64,000 nucleotides of DNA from Argentina anserina (Eukaryota > Streptophyta > Magnoliopsida > Rosales > Rosaceae): NCBI RefSeq assembly GCF_933775445.1, contig NC_065872.1:23870001-23934000 (forward strand), given 5' to 3'. The notes beneath the pieces were generated by a model, which was not told where the DNA came from, made no database searches, and worked only from the letters and a program-made list of their open reading frames with translations. The first letter of the stretch is position 1, and each line of letters opens with the position of its first letter. Below are positions 23,799 through 36,100 of this stretch, one piece after another. Both the position numbers and the translations under genes were made by a program.

Positions 23799-25117
23799 AT
23801 GGGTTCTTCTTGTAAATATGTAATCTTTTTGTTGATGTTGTTATGTATTACAACCCTACAACTTGTATCGTCGTCTTCTTCTTCTTCCCTTGTCTGCCCT
23901 CACCAATCCGATTTGTTCCGTGTTACTCTTCTTCAATCTCAATGCCCCATCTCAATCTCTCCCTACCCACCTCTCCAGGTACCTTTACCCTTTTCTTTCT
24001 TTCTCTCTTTATTTTCTCTAATCAAATTTATCTGGGTCTATGCATATTGGGATGTTTAGTGTTATTGCAATCGCATCATATGTATTCATTTGAATTAATA
24101 TCATTCAGCCATGTTTTTGTTGGAGATAAATGCGTAAATCACATATGCTACTTGGCATCCTAAGAAATTTGATAGGAGTAGAATCCATTTCAATGATTAT
24201 TTTTGATCTTTTGAATGATGAGTTGTTATTCACATGCATTTATTGTAGCTGGTTTTGCTTTGATGCCGTCAAGTTTGAGAACAAGTTAGGAGGTAGGTAT
24301 ATGACAGTGCTTTCGTTTCCAGTGGGAAACATTTAGTCACTTAAATCTGACAAAACATATAGAGAATGTGTTAAGAATGTCTTTCGATAGAGTTAGGCTC
24401 TAAATCTCTCTGGTTAAATTCATAAATCATATGTGGTTCCACACATGCAGCTTGGATAGTTGGTTTTGTTAGTTAGTGTTCTCTGATTGAGTGTCACATC
24501 GACCAAATTAGGGCTGCACGCCGATTGTGCTGCATCCGTTTTTGAATCCTAACTATCTTTATGCCAAAGTGAGCGGTTTTGGCAGTTTGGATAACTTGTC
24601 TGATCCGTTCAAATCGGATTAAAGATTATTTGGTTCGTCAGTTAGGCGGTTTTAACCTACATGTTGTAACATGCTGTTTATAATAATAAACTAATAAAGT
24701 TTTGGTAAAATTCAATGACAGTCCAAAACCCATATTCCAAAAATTAAATATCTAAAAGAGATTAAAAGGGATTCACTTGCTTGATTGCTAATTTATCAGT
24801 ACTAGCAATACAGTAATAGGTCAGTGATCAAGAAATTATTTTTTATTTATAATTTCTATATTTTGAGAGAACTGATGTGAGAGGATGAAAACAGTTGTAG
24901 CAATTATATACCAGGCTCTAGGCTTTTGATTAATATGGTAGTATATCATTTGGGAATAAAGTTATAATTGGAGATTTTTAACTTACTTAAATGGACTGTG
25001 CATGTGTTTTCTTATACCTACAATGATTTCCTACTAAATTTAAAACATATTGATTTGTTCCACCGTAAGCACAAGTGCAATCAAACCAATCCTGTTATAA
25101 ATGGTGTACTGAACTGG

Positions 25118-25160
<43 letters not shown>

Positions 25161-28100
25161 CCCCCTATAATTTATATTTTTACCAGCCTTTTCATTTATT
25201 ACTATTCGTAGAAAATTTGTTAAATAAAGTGTTCTTATGTTTACAGACAGAACTCATTTAGTTTTGATTTAGTATACACTTGTATGATTCAACTAAAATC
25301 ATACTGACAAAGTGAAGTTTGATAAATCTGAAAATGGTAGGGTGGGAGAGATAAGCATTTGAGTGAGAAATTGAGAATGGCTTGAAATACCGCATGTGAG
25401 AAGGAAATGTAAGAACAGACGAAGAGGACCGCCTTTAGGGATTTTTGTTCAATTTTGTAATAGACACTGTAAAACCTATGCCATCTTTTCCAAAGAGAAT
25501 GATTAACGTCAGAGAGGTGGACATTTCCATTTTGGGGCTCTGTACTTTGATCCTTAGAATGAACTATATTTACTTATGGTTTATTGTTTTGTGACTGGGA
25601 AACTTGATTTTATAAAGGAGTCAACATTTTATAATATGGTTATGATGTTTCTATTATCTTAAAGCTCTCTGACTAGAGAATAAAGCTTGATTGATATGTC
25701 AGACGAATATTTTGTATGTTTATATGTAGTCGTATTTGCAGTATACAAAGTAGAGGATGCTTCATCTCATTAAATGATGGAAGACTTTTCAGTTATTAAA
25801 GTAGTTAGAGGAAGCAAACTATGCTTGTCATATTGGGTTTGTCTTCATAGTTCTATCATCCCCGTCTTTTTTCTTGTCTATGTTGGTGAGTTTATGCTGT
25901 AGCTAGAAAGTGGGAATTTCTTCTCTGATTTCTCTGTTGAGTAGGGTTATTTGGTAAAGAGTAAATGCAAAAGTTACCACATCTCGAGGAGTGGCCAAGT
26001 GTAACCCTCTTATAAGTTATAAAGTCTGTCCAACTGTCAACAAATGGAAAATGTAAGTTGTATATATTGTGGATGTTGTTTGTCCTTGAAAATTGCTTTT
26101 ATTGCAGAAAGTATAAAGGATTATAATCCGGTTTAAAAGACATTAGTCTATATTTTTCATTACCGTTGTATATAAAGTCTGCCACTTTTCTGCACTACCT
26201 AAACCTAAACTGTTTTTGAAGTCAGCACATGGTTGTTTGAGATATTAATTATTAGCTTTTTTAGGTCATAATCACAAGATATATCTATGACAAATAATGC
26301 TATCTCTCTGATCAAGTTAGATTCAGATCTGTAGTCGTCGATCTGGTGTTCATATGATGTTTGAGCCTTCAGATACATTTTCTTTTTATGGTTAAATTTA
26401 AGTGTATTTGATGTAGATTCCATTCTGCTCTAGCTTCTGTGGTTCTGAGTGGAATGTTTGTAGTTTGATGTCAGCTCTGAGAATGTGAAGTGTACTATGT
26501 GATGCTCCCATTTATAAGCTCATATTGTTTAACAGAATGAGTTGTCATTAGACACTGCTTTTAAATTAATCTCACCATAATTCTGTTATAGCTATGACAT
26601 CTGTGTGATCAGTCAAAATGATTAAGGACCCCTTTGGAATTGGTGTGCAAAAAAAAAAACAGTTTTATCCAAAATTTTGGACTTTATTGTGTTTAATAAT
26701 TTACAGAAAATCAGCTTTAATTAAAATTTAGGGTCACTGGCAGCAGAATTTAGAAGTCATTTTCAATAAGAACACAAATAGTATTTATATTTTGATAGCA
26801 TTTCTAAAAGTAATATTTAACAAAAAAAAACTCTTTTCACAGTAGAAGCTGATTACTTCTACAACGCATTAGAAATCAATTAGCCTTTTTAAGTCACAGA
26901 AATTACTTTTTTATGACATCAGATAATATAATAGATCCAAGGCATCCCAAGGATGTTTGTTTCGCACAAAGCCCTAGTAGAAAATGGAATTATCTATGAT
27001 GAAAACCTTGAACAGAATTATGCTCAACTTCGGTCAAGTTTGGGATTTAGGAAACTAACATTTTTACCAGTGGTTTCTATATGAACATCAATATGGCTGG
27101 TTGATTTCCTGTTGTTAGTCTCACAGTTATGTAGTCCTTTAAAACTATAATAAAGTCTATGGTTAACATTTATCTATTCCATAAGTAGTTACTTTTTGGA
27201 TGATTTTATCGTCAATATGTATTTTTCTTTCTTCTTCTTTTTTTCCTTCTTCAGCTATAAAATTTAAAAAGCAATGTTAATCGAGATTTTATATCTGTAA
27301 AACCTACATTCTCTCTTTTTTTTTTTCTGGAAGCTGTAAACATGACATCGTATATTGTCGTCTTCTGCAGGTGGATGGAAACTTCATTGACAGAGTTTTG
27401 TCATCAAAACGGAATTCTGGTTATACATCTATACTTTTCTATGCATCTTGGTGCCCATTTTCACGCAGGTTGATACCTAGTTTTGAAATGCTTAGCTTCA
27501 TGTTCCCTCAAGTGGAGCATTTGGCAGTTGAGCAGTCTTCAGCCTTCCCAAGGTGCGTGTTTTTTTTTTGTCTCATTTGCTTTTCTTTTGACTTTGCGTG
27601 AGCTTTGTTCTCTTGCGTTGGATTCTGAAGCATGAATAGCTATATTTTTTAGGCGAAAGAAACATGTAAGTTTGATTGCTTTTTTGTAAGTTACTATAGC
27701 TAAGTTTGATTGGCAAAAGAAATGAAAGATTGCTGGTCTGGAACCGTCGGCTTCTAATGTTGATTTTGTGTCTGATGATTGATAATTGTCTGATGCAATT
27801 AGTAATTTAGTATATACAATTACTATATACTAAGTTACTAACTGCATCAGTTCCTCGAACAACCAACAAAAGGAGGGATACATTATCAAAATGTTGTGAA
27901 ACATATTTATGTTTCGCTGTCTTTAAGTTGTAGAAGAATCAGCATGTATTTGGCCTGAATTTACCCACCGCTGATGTGATTTGTTGCAGTGTATTCTCAA
28001 GATATGGAATCCCTAGCTTCCCTTCTATTCTAATAGTCAACCAGACGTCAAGGGTGCGATATCATGGTCCAAAAGATCTCATGTCCCTTGTACAATTTTA

Positions 28101-28928
28101 CCAGAAAATCACAAGTAAGAGGTTTCCAAAATCCAAATCTACCTTTTACAATTTTAATATGACTGATAGCATGCCTCAAGCATGCAGTTAGCTGGTTTTG
28201 GGTCAATGTATATGCTATGACCTGGCAAGACATAATAAACATATCAGGTAGTGCCAAACATGAGTAATGGCATTTAGTTAATGTTGTACTCAAGTCACAC
28301 TTAGAACCTGACTACGGACTATAGTTAGTCCTGAATACATTATCAGTGGAATTGTCACTGCCCCCTGACACTGAATGTCACCTGCACCATATTGGTTTCT
28401 CTTGTTTTGTTCTTTTGCTAGTCTGTTTCTGCACTAATTGGAATAGCGGTGTAGTGACTTGATCAAGTTATGCTATTTACTGTCTGATTGTGTCTATCAG
28501 GACTTGAGCCGGTTCAATATTATTATCATGATCAATCCCTCAGTCTTGAACATGGTGAAAAGACAATCCGATCAATGAATAACCTGCCTTCACTAAGAGA
28601 GATATCAAGGATGGAACCGTATTTAGTTTTCGCTACATTGTTTCTCTGTCTTCGGGTACTTCTACACATACTGCCTAAGGCATTGACTCACCTGAAAGCT
28701 TTCTGGGTTCTATACATTCCTCATTTCAATGTGGGAATCTTTGGAGAGACAAGTCAAATTATGGGGCGTATCCTCCACATGGTTGATGTTAGGAGGATTT
28801 GGAATAAGCTGAGATTATGCAAGACCAGGAATTTCCACGAAGGTGCAAAGAATGCTAGGGTTTGGGCTTCTTCCCTGACTTCAGTCTCGTTGGGTGAATC
28901 CTCATCTGCTAGATCATCGTCATTTTAA
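23799..28928 (+). CDS. APRL: 5'-adenylylsulfate reductase-like protein (APRL5/APRL7 type)
   Basis: Four exons: 23799-23978, 27371-27552, 27990-28114 and 28501-28928. They give 304 aa with all splice sites GT-AG. An N-terminal signal peptide (residues 1 to about 25, FLLMLLCITTLQLV) leads into a thioredoxin-like domain. The active-site position reads FYASWCPFS (residues 83-91), a single Cys instead of the CxxC of true thioredoxins, as is usual for APRL proteins, so classic disulfide reductase chemistry is unlikely. VFSRYGIPSFPSI is the cis-Pro strand. A membrane helix follows (about 203-220), then MVDVRRIWNKL and a Ser-rich tail. It likely sits in the secretory pathway. The start is chosen at the signal peptide Met because upstream in-frame text is low-complexity. 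Intron 1 is 3.4 kb. Confidence 0.94.
23979..27370 (+). other. APRL intron 1 (3.4 kb)
   Basis: Long AT-rich intron between the donor GTACC at 23979 and the acceptor TTCTGCAG at 27370. It contains a CT microsatellite (25120-25166). A stretch at 26625-26935 has MITE-like composition (runs of A, AGAAGCTGATTACTTCT), but no terminal repeats could be established. No gene was seen on either strand. Confidence 0.7.
25120..25166 (+). repeat. CT microsatellite ending in a C run
   Basis: About 18 CT dinucleotides followed by a run of C, inside APRL intron 1. Confidence 0.9.
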
Positions 28929-30025
28929 CTGCAGACCTCACAATCTTGTACAAGCCAAATCAAGGGGTAGAGAAGAGCCACTCTGTGAGACTTTTGGAGG
29001 CAGGTAGTTCTCTCCCTTGCTCACCATATTTACTAGTAATGATAGTTGAAGCTGTTGTCCTTGTTTGAGTTGGGTTTTTGGGAAAGCAAACAAAGTGATG
29101 TAAATTTGAGAATACTGTGGTTTTTGTAAAGGCTTAACAAAATTACTTAATGAGTTACCACCGGAATGAAATGTCAACTTCTCTCCCATAAGTGTGCGGA
29201 TAGAGGAATAGCTTTAAACCTTGAAGTGAAGCATCCTAGCTTAAGGAATTACAAAGGATAAGGCTTATGTAATTGTTAGTGTGGAACCTACCAGCAAGAT
29301 TACCATGAGTTACAGCTCTTATACCTTGTCTATAATGCCAGACCTGCTTACCAGTCAGAAAGCTCTGATAACATTGTTCAGAATGCCAAACCTACATTTG
29401 TCCTGAAAGCTTAGTTCTCGGTGTGCCAGATTTTCGAGCAACTGTGCTACATTCCTACCAGCCATCTCCACAAACAGTAATCTCATTCTCGTTGAAGCTT
29501 GGTTTATCTTTAGACTATGCAGGTGCGTGTTTTGAAACATGCAATGCTGACATTGAAGGCTCTTTATGGACAATTAACAATTTCAACACTTTTGGTGTTT
29601 AGTGACTAACTGCTAACTGGAGAAATACGAACATAGTTGATGAAGTAGTACCTCGGCGGCGCTCGAAGGCCGACCAAAATTCCATTTGAAGCAAAATTGG
29701 CAGTTCAATGTCATACTGAAGTTCAGTGTATAGTTATATACCAATCATTCTGATGGTCAGTACACTTTTAAGGAGTGGCTCAATATGGTCTGACCATTTC
29801 AGAATTTCATAGCTTATGGTATCCGGTTTGGTAGAGCAATTCTTTTGTTGGTTAAATAGATTATTGTGTGGGATCAATCATTTGGTCTCATTAGTGCTTT
29901 GTGAAACCAATGCTCCTCTATGTCTTGTTAGTTAGAGGCATGCAACTAATTTACTTAGAAGGAGACTGAGACTTTTGCCCCAACTGTTAGTCTATTACCC
30001 TAAGCAAAGGATGGGGTTAAAACAT
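28929..30025. other. APRL 3' region and intergenic
   Basis: Presumed APRL 3' UTR followed by AT-rich DNA up to the Tat-type LTR. No domain-bearing frame was found. Confidence 0.6.
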
Positions 30026-31087
30026 TGTAGAACGGGAATCTGAAAACAAACGAGAATGTAGACACGTGTACAAATTAAAAAAATGTGATTTATTGAATAT
30101 CAAGCGCGGGGTTACAATATTTGTGAACTCCTCTGATTCTATCTCTGTATATGACGTGCACTTGATCTTGAGAATTTGAGTTTGATTTGGATTTAGATTT
30201 GATGAAGAACGAGCGATTTGACAGCTTGATGATTCTTCGTGGACTTGAGTTTGGATTTGGATTTGATGAAGAACGAGCGATTTGGTAACTTGACGATTCT
30301 TCGTGGACTTGAGTTTGGATTTCGATTTGATGAAGAACGATGGATTTGACAGCTTGATGATTCTTCGTGGGCTTGAGTTTGGATTTGGTAAAGAACGATC
30401 GACTTGACAGCTTGATGATTCTTCGTGGACTTGAGTTTGGATTTGATGAAGAACGATCGACTTGACAGTTTGATGATTCTTCGTGGACTTGAGTTTGGAT
30501 TTGATGAAGAACGATCGACTTGACAGCTTGAAGATTCTTCGTGGATTTGATTATCTTCGTGAACTTGATAATCTTCGTAGACTTGAGAGACTTCGGGATT
30601 TGTCGAGAGTGATCTTGCTCAAGTGATTTTCTCTCTTCTTCTCAAGTCCCCCCTCTTCATATTGAAAAGGGTATTTATAGTGTCAAAGTTTTTATTTTGT
30701 AGAATATTTTAATGTACCTAAATTAATAAATTTCTTTAATTGTATAATTAAATCAATATGTATTTTCCGATTAATTTAACATTAGTTATTCTCATAACTA
30801 AATTAAACAGAAAATAATTGACTTAATTATAACTGTTAGAATTTATTAATTTAATCAAATGTCCGATTACCATTTCGAATCGTCAATGACATTCAATTTT
30901 TTCGATTTACGTCGGAATCACGTAGTTTCGATTACGATCATCCGTTTATGTGCTTACACGAGTTTTTTTTATTCAGATCCGCACTAACTTTGTTGACTTT
31001 TGGTCACGTGTGCAATTTTATCGGGCTTTTGGTCGATTTAATTATTTAACGAAGATAATTTATTTCATTAAATTTCATGTGTCTACA
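30026..31087 (-). repeat. 3' LTR of Tat-type element 1
   Basis: A 1062-bp LTR containing six tandem units of 58-69 bp (30176-30543). It ends on the plus strand at GTGTCTACA. The adjoining 31088-31104 reads CTTGAAGTGGAGGCATT on the minus strand, a plausible purine tract. Confidence 0.92.
30176..30543 (+). repeat. LTR tandem repeat array, six units
   Basis: Units begin TTGAGTTTGGATTTG and contain GATGAAGAACGA, ACTTGACAGCTTGATGATTC and TTCGTGGAC. There are six units here, five in the sister LTR (41303-41623) and two in the related LTR at 59086-59219. Confidence 0.88.
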
Positions 31088-31798
31088 AATGCCTCCACTT
31101 CAAGTCGTGTTGCAGGCATGTCGTCATCACATGCTGAAAGCGCAGCTTGAAATATGCACTTTGATTTGGAGAATTTGTGAATCTAGTTTCTGAGGCTTCG
31201 TAGGTCTTGTGGTAATCTTTCCATCATATTTTTTAGTCAGATGAATTTAATTTTAGAAATCGTTCCATCCACTACCGAAAGCATCAAACCATTTTTTTTT
31301 CTTCTCTTATCTCTTTCCCATCAATCTTTCCCACCACCACGCATCACCATTTTTTTTCCATTTGTTTGAGCATCATCTTCCTTGCTCACAGCAAATATTT
31401 CAACAAAGTAATCGATCCTCACTAGCAAGTTTATCATTGACATAAAAAAACAAACATTTGCTTGCAATCATTTTCCTTGATTCCATTATTAGATGGCTTT
31501 GCTTTTCACCATCTTTTTCTTCAAAGACCATCTTCTTGTCGACAAGAACTTACTAGTAGATGATGATACCCATTGTTTAATTAGAATCAGCTTTTATGTT
31601 GGAAGTGTTGGAACAATCACACATGCCGAGCCCTTTTAAAAAAAGAAGCTTTGTAAGGCAAAGATGATGATGCCCATTGTTTAATTAGAATATGTTCTTT
31701 TTGTGTTGGAAGTGTTGGAAGGAGCTAGAGATTCCGCAATCCACCTACAAACACATGCTGACAGCCATTCTCCCAAGCCCTTTTGCTAACAGACTAGA

Positions 31799-32137
31799 AG
31801 GGTTCTAAATATCGATGCACATTAATGACTGCATTCTTCTCTACAGTGGTCAGCAGCATCTTATTGCCTAGTGTCTCAAACTTCCTAATAACAGCATCCA
31901 TGGACTTATAAGCCTTGCATACGATATCTAGCATCTGGTAGTTGCCACTCCACCGTGTTGAGGTATCAAGTGGAAATTTTCAGGTGCCTTCGTGATAAGC
32001 TCTAGTCAATTGAGTAAACTCCTCTATGATCTCTGATGATGCATTTACAGCTATTACAAACTCTCTGATCTTAGTGAGTATTCGTTCTACGGTTCTCAAT
32101 CCATCATCTATGATCAAGCTCAGAGTGTGAACAGAGG
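31799..32137 (-). pseudogene. hAT transposase fragment
   Basis: The minus strand translates continuously apart from one stop into hAT-family text: SVHTLSLIIDDGLRTVE, TKIREFVIAVNASSE, then PLDTSTRWSGNYQMLDIVC (the conserved D-x-x-TRW-x-x-x-Y-x-ML block) and NVHRYLEPF. These belong to the RNase H-like core of hAT transposases. N- and C-terminal parts and terminal repeats are not visible, so it is a captured or nested remnant. It lies inside the Tat-type element, in the position occupied by the MAP65 fragment in element 2. Confidence 0.8.
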
Positions 32138-32398
32138 GATCGACTGGTGGTGGAGCAACATGGAGTGGTAGTCGCGGAGGAGGCAGAACTCGGTGGCGGT
32201 AGTGGGAGCTGGCGTCGGCTGACTGACTGCCGGCGGTGACCGAGTAGCAGAAGGAGGAGAAGAGTTGGTCTAATGAGGAGGAGGAAGATTGAATGAATGA
32301 TTATGAATGAACATGGCCGGGTGTGGTAATTGAATGATTGAATTATTGATTGATTGTGTGCGTCGCGGTTAAGTGCAACCCTTTTTTTTAAGTCTGAC

Positions 32399-32527
32399 TT
32401 TGACCCTTTGATTTTTTTACTGGTCTGACTTTGACTTTTTACCGATTTGACTTTGACTTTTTTGCTGGTATGACTTTGACCTTGTTTTTGTCCGACTTTG
32501 ACTTCTTCTTTTTTGTAGGATTTTGAC
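32399..32527 (+). promoter_or_regulatory. TTGAC (W-box core) cluster
   Basis: Seven TTGAC cores in about 130 bp on the plus strand, six followed by C or T as in the WRKY-binding W-box. They sit in a degenerate CTTTGACTTTTT repeat just upstream of the antisense leader. A regulatory role is inference; the repeat itself is plain. Confidence 0.4.
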
Positions 32528-32588
32528 AACAATCTGAGAGTCGCGGTCAATCTAACCATTCGACTACCACGCGTTGATTTCGGGCGGA

Positions 32589-32820
32589 TTTGAAGAACGT
32601 AAACGACCTAATCGCTTAACTGCTTTCATTTCATAGACTTGACAGCAGTCAACAAAAGCGTGTTAGGCTTTACGCATCACATTCACCATGGCGGCTTTCA
32701 AGAGTTTGAAGAACGTAAACGGCCTAATCGCTTGACTGCTTTCATTTCATAGACTTGACAGCAGTAAACAAAAGCGTGTTAGACTTTACGCATCACATTC
32801 ACCATGGCGGCTTTCAAGAG
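32589..32820 (+). repeat. Tandem duplicated antisense leader with two identical starts
   Basis: Two copies of a 116-bp unit (32589-32704 and 32705-32820). Each runs from TTTGAAGAACGTAAACG through CTTTACGCATCACATTCACC to an ATGGCGGCTTTCAAGAG start (ATG at 32688 and 32804). The same unit, with the same duplication and period 115, precedes the mobile domain ORF at 61463 in element 2. Confidence 0.85.
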
Positions 32821-33019
32821 TTTTCTTCACGATGCAAGACATGTTGATCTAGAACGGAAGATTTGTAGAACGTCGGAGCAGCTTCAAGTCAAAGATGAAG
32901 TGCCAAATCCAGAGATTCAAGAACTGACTACAATAGAGATTGAAGAGGCAAAGAAGTTACGAGCCGGTTTTGAAGAACGTCGGAGCAGCTTCAAGTCAAA
33001 GAAGAAGTGCCAAATCTGA
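32804..33019 (+). pseudogene. Remnant of antisense ORF (start plus foreign tail)
   Basis: Starts MAAFKSF like the mobile domain protein at 61463. It then diverges at once into a charged, helix-rich tail (EIEEAKKLRAGFEERRSS) generated by the tandem repeat at 32865-33185. The plant mobile domain is gone, so this is a deletion derivative. Confidence 0.6.
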
Positions 33020-33185
33020 GAGATTCTAGAACTGACTGAAACAGAGATTGAAGAGGCAAAGAAGTTACGAGCCAGTTTTGAAGAACGTCGGAGCAGCTTC
33101 AAGTCAAAGAAGAAGTGTCAAATCCGAGAGATTCCAGAACAGAGAACCAGCTTTGAAGAACGTCGGAGCAGCTTCAAGGGTTTGA
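32865..33185 (+). repeat. Tandem repeat of about 111 bp, 2.5 units
   Basis: Units contain ACAGAGATTGAAGAGGCAAA, GAAGTTACGAGCC and TTTGAAGAACGTCGGAGCAG, then CTTCAAGTCAAAGA. The last unit is partial. The words TTTGAAGAACGT and CTTCAAG echo the leader at 32589, so the array may have grown from it. Confidence 0.85.
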
Positions 33186-36100
33186 CCTAGATGTGACAAC
33201 TGACTTGAATGATCATGATTTGCTCCTCTCTTTTTTCAATCAAACCCTTATATTTTTTTGATGTGACTGAGCTTAAAGTTGTTATTCTCAAGCTGCCTAC
33301 GTATCATTTTAAAGAATGAATCAAGTCATCACGTAGTTCAAGAGTTTTTTTAGTGCTTGGTGCAGTTTAAGCTCATGCACGCGTGGAGCATTTTTTTTTG
33401 TTTTTTTTTTGTTTTTTTCTTGTCTTATGCAGTTTAGGCTCGTGCAGACTTGGAGCATTTTTGATGTTTTTCAAGCATGATACTTCTTCAAGAACTTGTC
33501 GTTAATGGGACCGATCCTCAAACCGTATTCCGCCACAATTTTGTAAGCTCCATTGGTGTATACTTCTCTGACGACGTAAGGACCATCCCACTTTGACTTG
33601 AATTTGGAGCCAGTCTTGTGCGTCATAATGATGGGTCTTTGAACAGTAAGAACTGAATCATCAACTGGAAATGACCGTGGTCGAACACCTTTGTTGAAGG
33701 CGTGTGACATCCGAGCTTGGTAGCATTCTAGGTGTTGTTGTGCATCAAGCCTCTTCTCGTCCAAAGCTTCTAACTCTTGAAGGCACAACTTGACATTTTC
33801 CTCATTTGTGAGACCTTCTTGTAAAGTGATTCTCAATGACGGGATTTCTTTCTCTAATGGTAATACGGCTTCGACACCATAGACGAGAGAATAAGGTGTA
33901 GCATTTGTGGTTGTGTGATACATCGTTCTATAAGCCCAGAGAGCTTCGCCCAATTTCTCATGTCAATCCCTCTGCTTCTTGCTGACAGTTTTCTTCAGAA
34001 TGTTACAAAGCGTTTTATTGAATGCTTCTGCCAATCCATTTGCCGGAGCGTTGTATGTTGAAGAGAAGTGAAGCCTGAAGTGAAATTTCTTGCTCAATTT
34101 TTCTGTTGCGATATTCGAGAAATACTTGGCGTTGTCCGTGATGATACATCGTGGTATACCATAGCGTTGTATAATACTTTCAGTAATGAAGTCCACAACA
34201 TTTTCTTTCTTTATTTCTTTGAGCGGTATCGCCTCTGCCCACTTTGAGAATGAATCTGTGGCTGCCAGAATGTACATATGACCAGCCGATGATTTCAGAG
34301 TGATGGGTCCGATTGCATCCATTCCCCAGACATCGAACGGGTGCGAAGCAATTGTCGGATGCAACGGCTCAGGTGGCTGATGAATGAAGTTGGCATGAAA
34401 CTGACAAGCATGACATTTTTGTGCATACTCCATACAATCCTTGACCATGGTGGGCCAATAATACCCTAGTCGTCTTACTTGAAAATGTAACTTTGGTCCT
34501 GACAGATGTGCTCCACACACTCCAGAATGAACCTCTTCCATGACTTTGACCGCTTCATCTTTTCCCAAGCATCGAAGGAGTACTCCGTCAAATGACCTCT
34601 GATATAAAGTTTCTTTGTAGTAGAGGAAGCGCGGTGCTCGCCGCTTGATGCTCCACCTTTGCTTCGAATCTTCAGGAAGCTTGTTGTGCTTAAGATAGTC
34701 AATAAAAGGATCCATCCAATCTTCAACATCAATGGTGTGAACTGACACTACATGAGAACTGGCACACTGGAGTGAAGGCTTTGTTGTCACAACCCACCTT
34801 TGGCAAATTGGGATGTTCAAAATTTCGTTTCCAAACAATGCCAAGGTCGCCGCCAAGTTTTCAAATGCGTCTGCCATTTGATTTTCTTTCCGTGGCACAT
34901 GTATGCGTATAACATTATCAAAGCCCTTCAAGAGTTGTGTGGCGAGTTGGAAATAAGGTACCAAATCTTCCTTCTTGACCTCGTAATTAGTGAGCAGTTG
35001 ATCAATCACCAACTTTGAGTCCCCATACACTTCGAGACTTTGGATTTCAATTTCTAACATTGTTTGCAATCACACGATCAACGCCTGGTACTCTGCGACA
35101 TTGTTGGAGCACAGTTCCCCAAGAGTGAAAGAATATGGCAATATCTGTTTTTGTGGAGAGACAAAGATAACACCAGCCCCTGCTTTATCTGCCCTAGATG
35201 AGCCATCGAAAAACATCTTTCAAGTAGAGAGGACCTCTGCAAGGAAGACTTCCTCTTCCGGGAATTCTTCTAAGATTTCCCAATCTGCTGGAATAAGGTG
35301 GTCTGCCAGGAAATCGGCTAACGCATGTCCTTTCACTACTTTAGCAGGCATATATACGATATCGTATTGGTTCAATAATAATGCCCACTTAGCCATGCGC
35401 CCGGTTAGAACTGGTTTAGATAATATGAACTTAACTGGATCGGCTCACGCCACCAAGTGCATTGTGTAAGCTTGCATGTAATGCCTCAACTTTTGAACGG
35501 CAAAGACGAGTGCAAGACACATCTTCTCTATCGGCGGATAATTCAGCTCAGATCCGGTGAGGGTCCGACTTAAGTAGTACAAGGCTTTCTCCTTTTTGGC
35601 TCATTTTCTTGGGCAAGAAGGGCCCCAAGTGATCTCTCTTGAGCCGCGATGTAAATGATAAGAGGTTTCCCGGCGATAGATGCACCCAACACCGGAGGAT
35701 TTGCCAGGTATTTCTTTATGCTCTCAAAGACATTGCGACAAGCTTCATCCCATACAAATGGAACATCTTTCTTCATGAGTCGACTGAATGGTTGGCAGCG
35801 GCCCGCCAGGTTCGATATGAACCGTCTGATGAAGGCAAGTCGTCCTTGGAGGCTTTTCAACTCGCGCAAATTTCTTGACTCTGGCATTTCTTGGATGGCT
35901 TTAATTTTGGATTGGTATACCTCGATGCCTCGGTGCTTCACGATGAATCCAAGAAATTTACAGAACTAACGCCGAAGGCACACTTCAAAGGATTCATTTT
36001 TAACTGGTATTTGTGTAACATGTCGAACACTCTTCGTAGATCTTGCAGGTGATCACTTCTTTTCTTTGTTTTGACAACCAAATCATCAACATAGCATTCT

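Larger units (their letters stand above)
31088..33470. other. 3' internal region of Tat-type element 1
   Basis: This lies between integrase and the 3' LTR. The first roughly 170 bp match 59713-59880 of element 2. Then comes DNA not shared with element 2 (about 31260-32380, including a hAT fragment), a W-box-like tract, the duplicated antisense leader and a tandem repeat that replaces the mobile domain gene. Confidence 0.75.

Noticed and set aside
24968..25261. 97-codon plus-strand frame with a Leu-Ser run
   Set aside because: Spans the CT microsatellite in APRL intron 1; no homology.
26625..26935. MITE in APRL intron 1
   Set aside because: Composition is suggestive, but no terminal inverted repeats or target duplication could be fixed.
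30176..30543. Possible CRISPR-like repeat array
   Set aside because: The units are contiguous without spacers and lie in an LTR of a plant retrotransposon.
32104..32559. 151-codon minus-strand frame rich in Lys and Ser
   Set aside because: It runs through the TTGAC repeat and low-complexity DNA and ends in the hAT fragment in the wrong frame. Not a gene.
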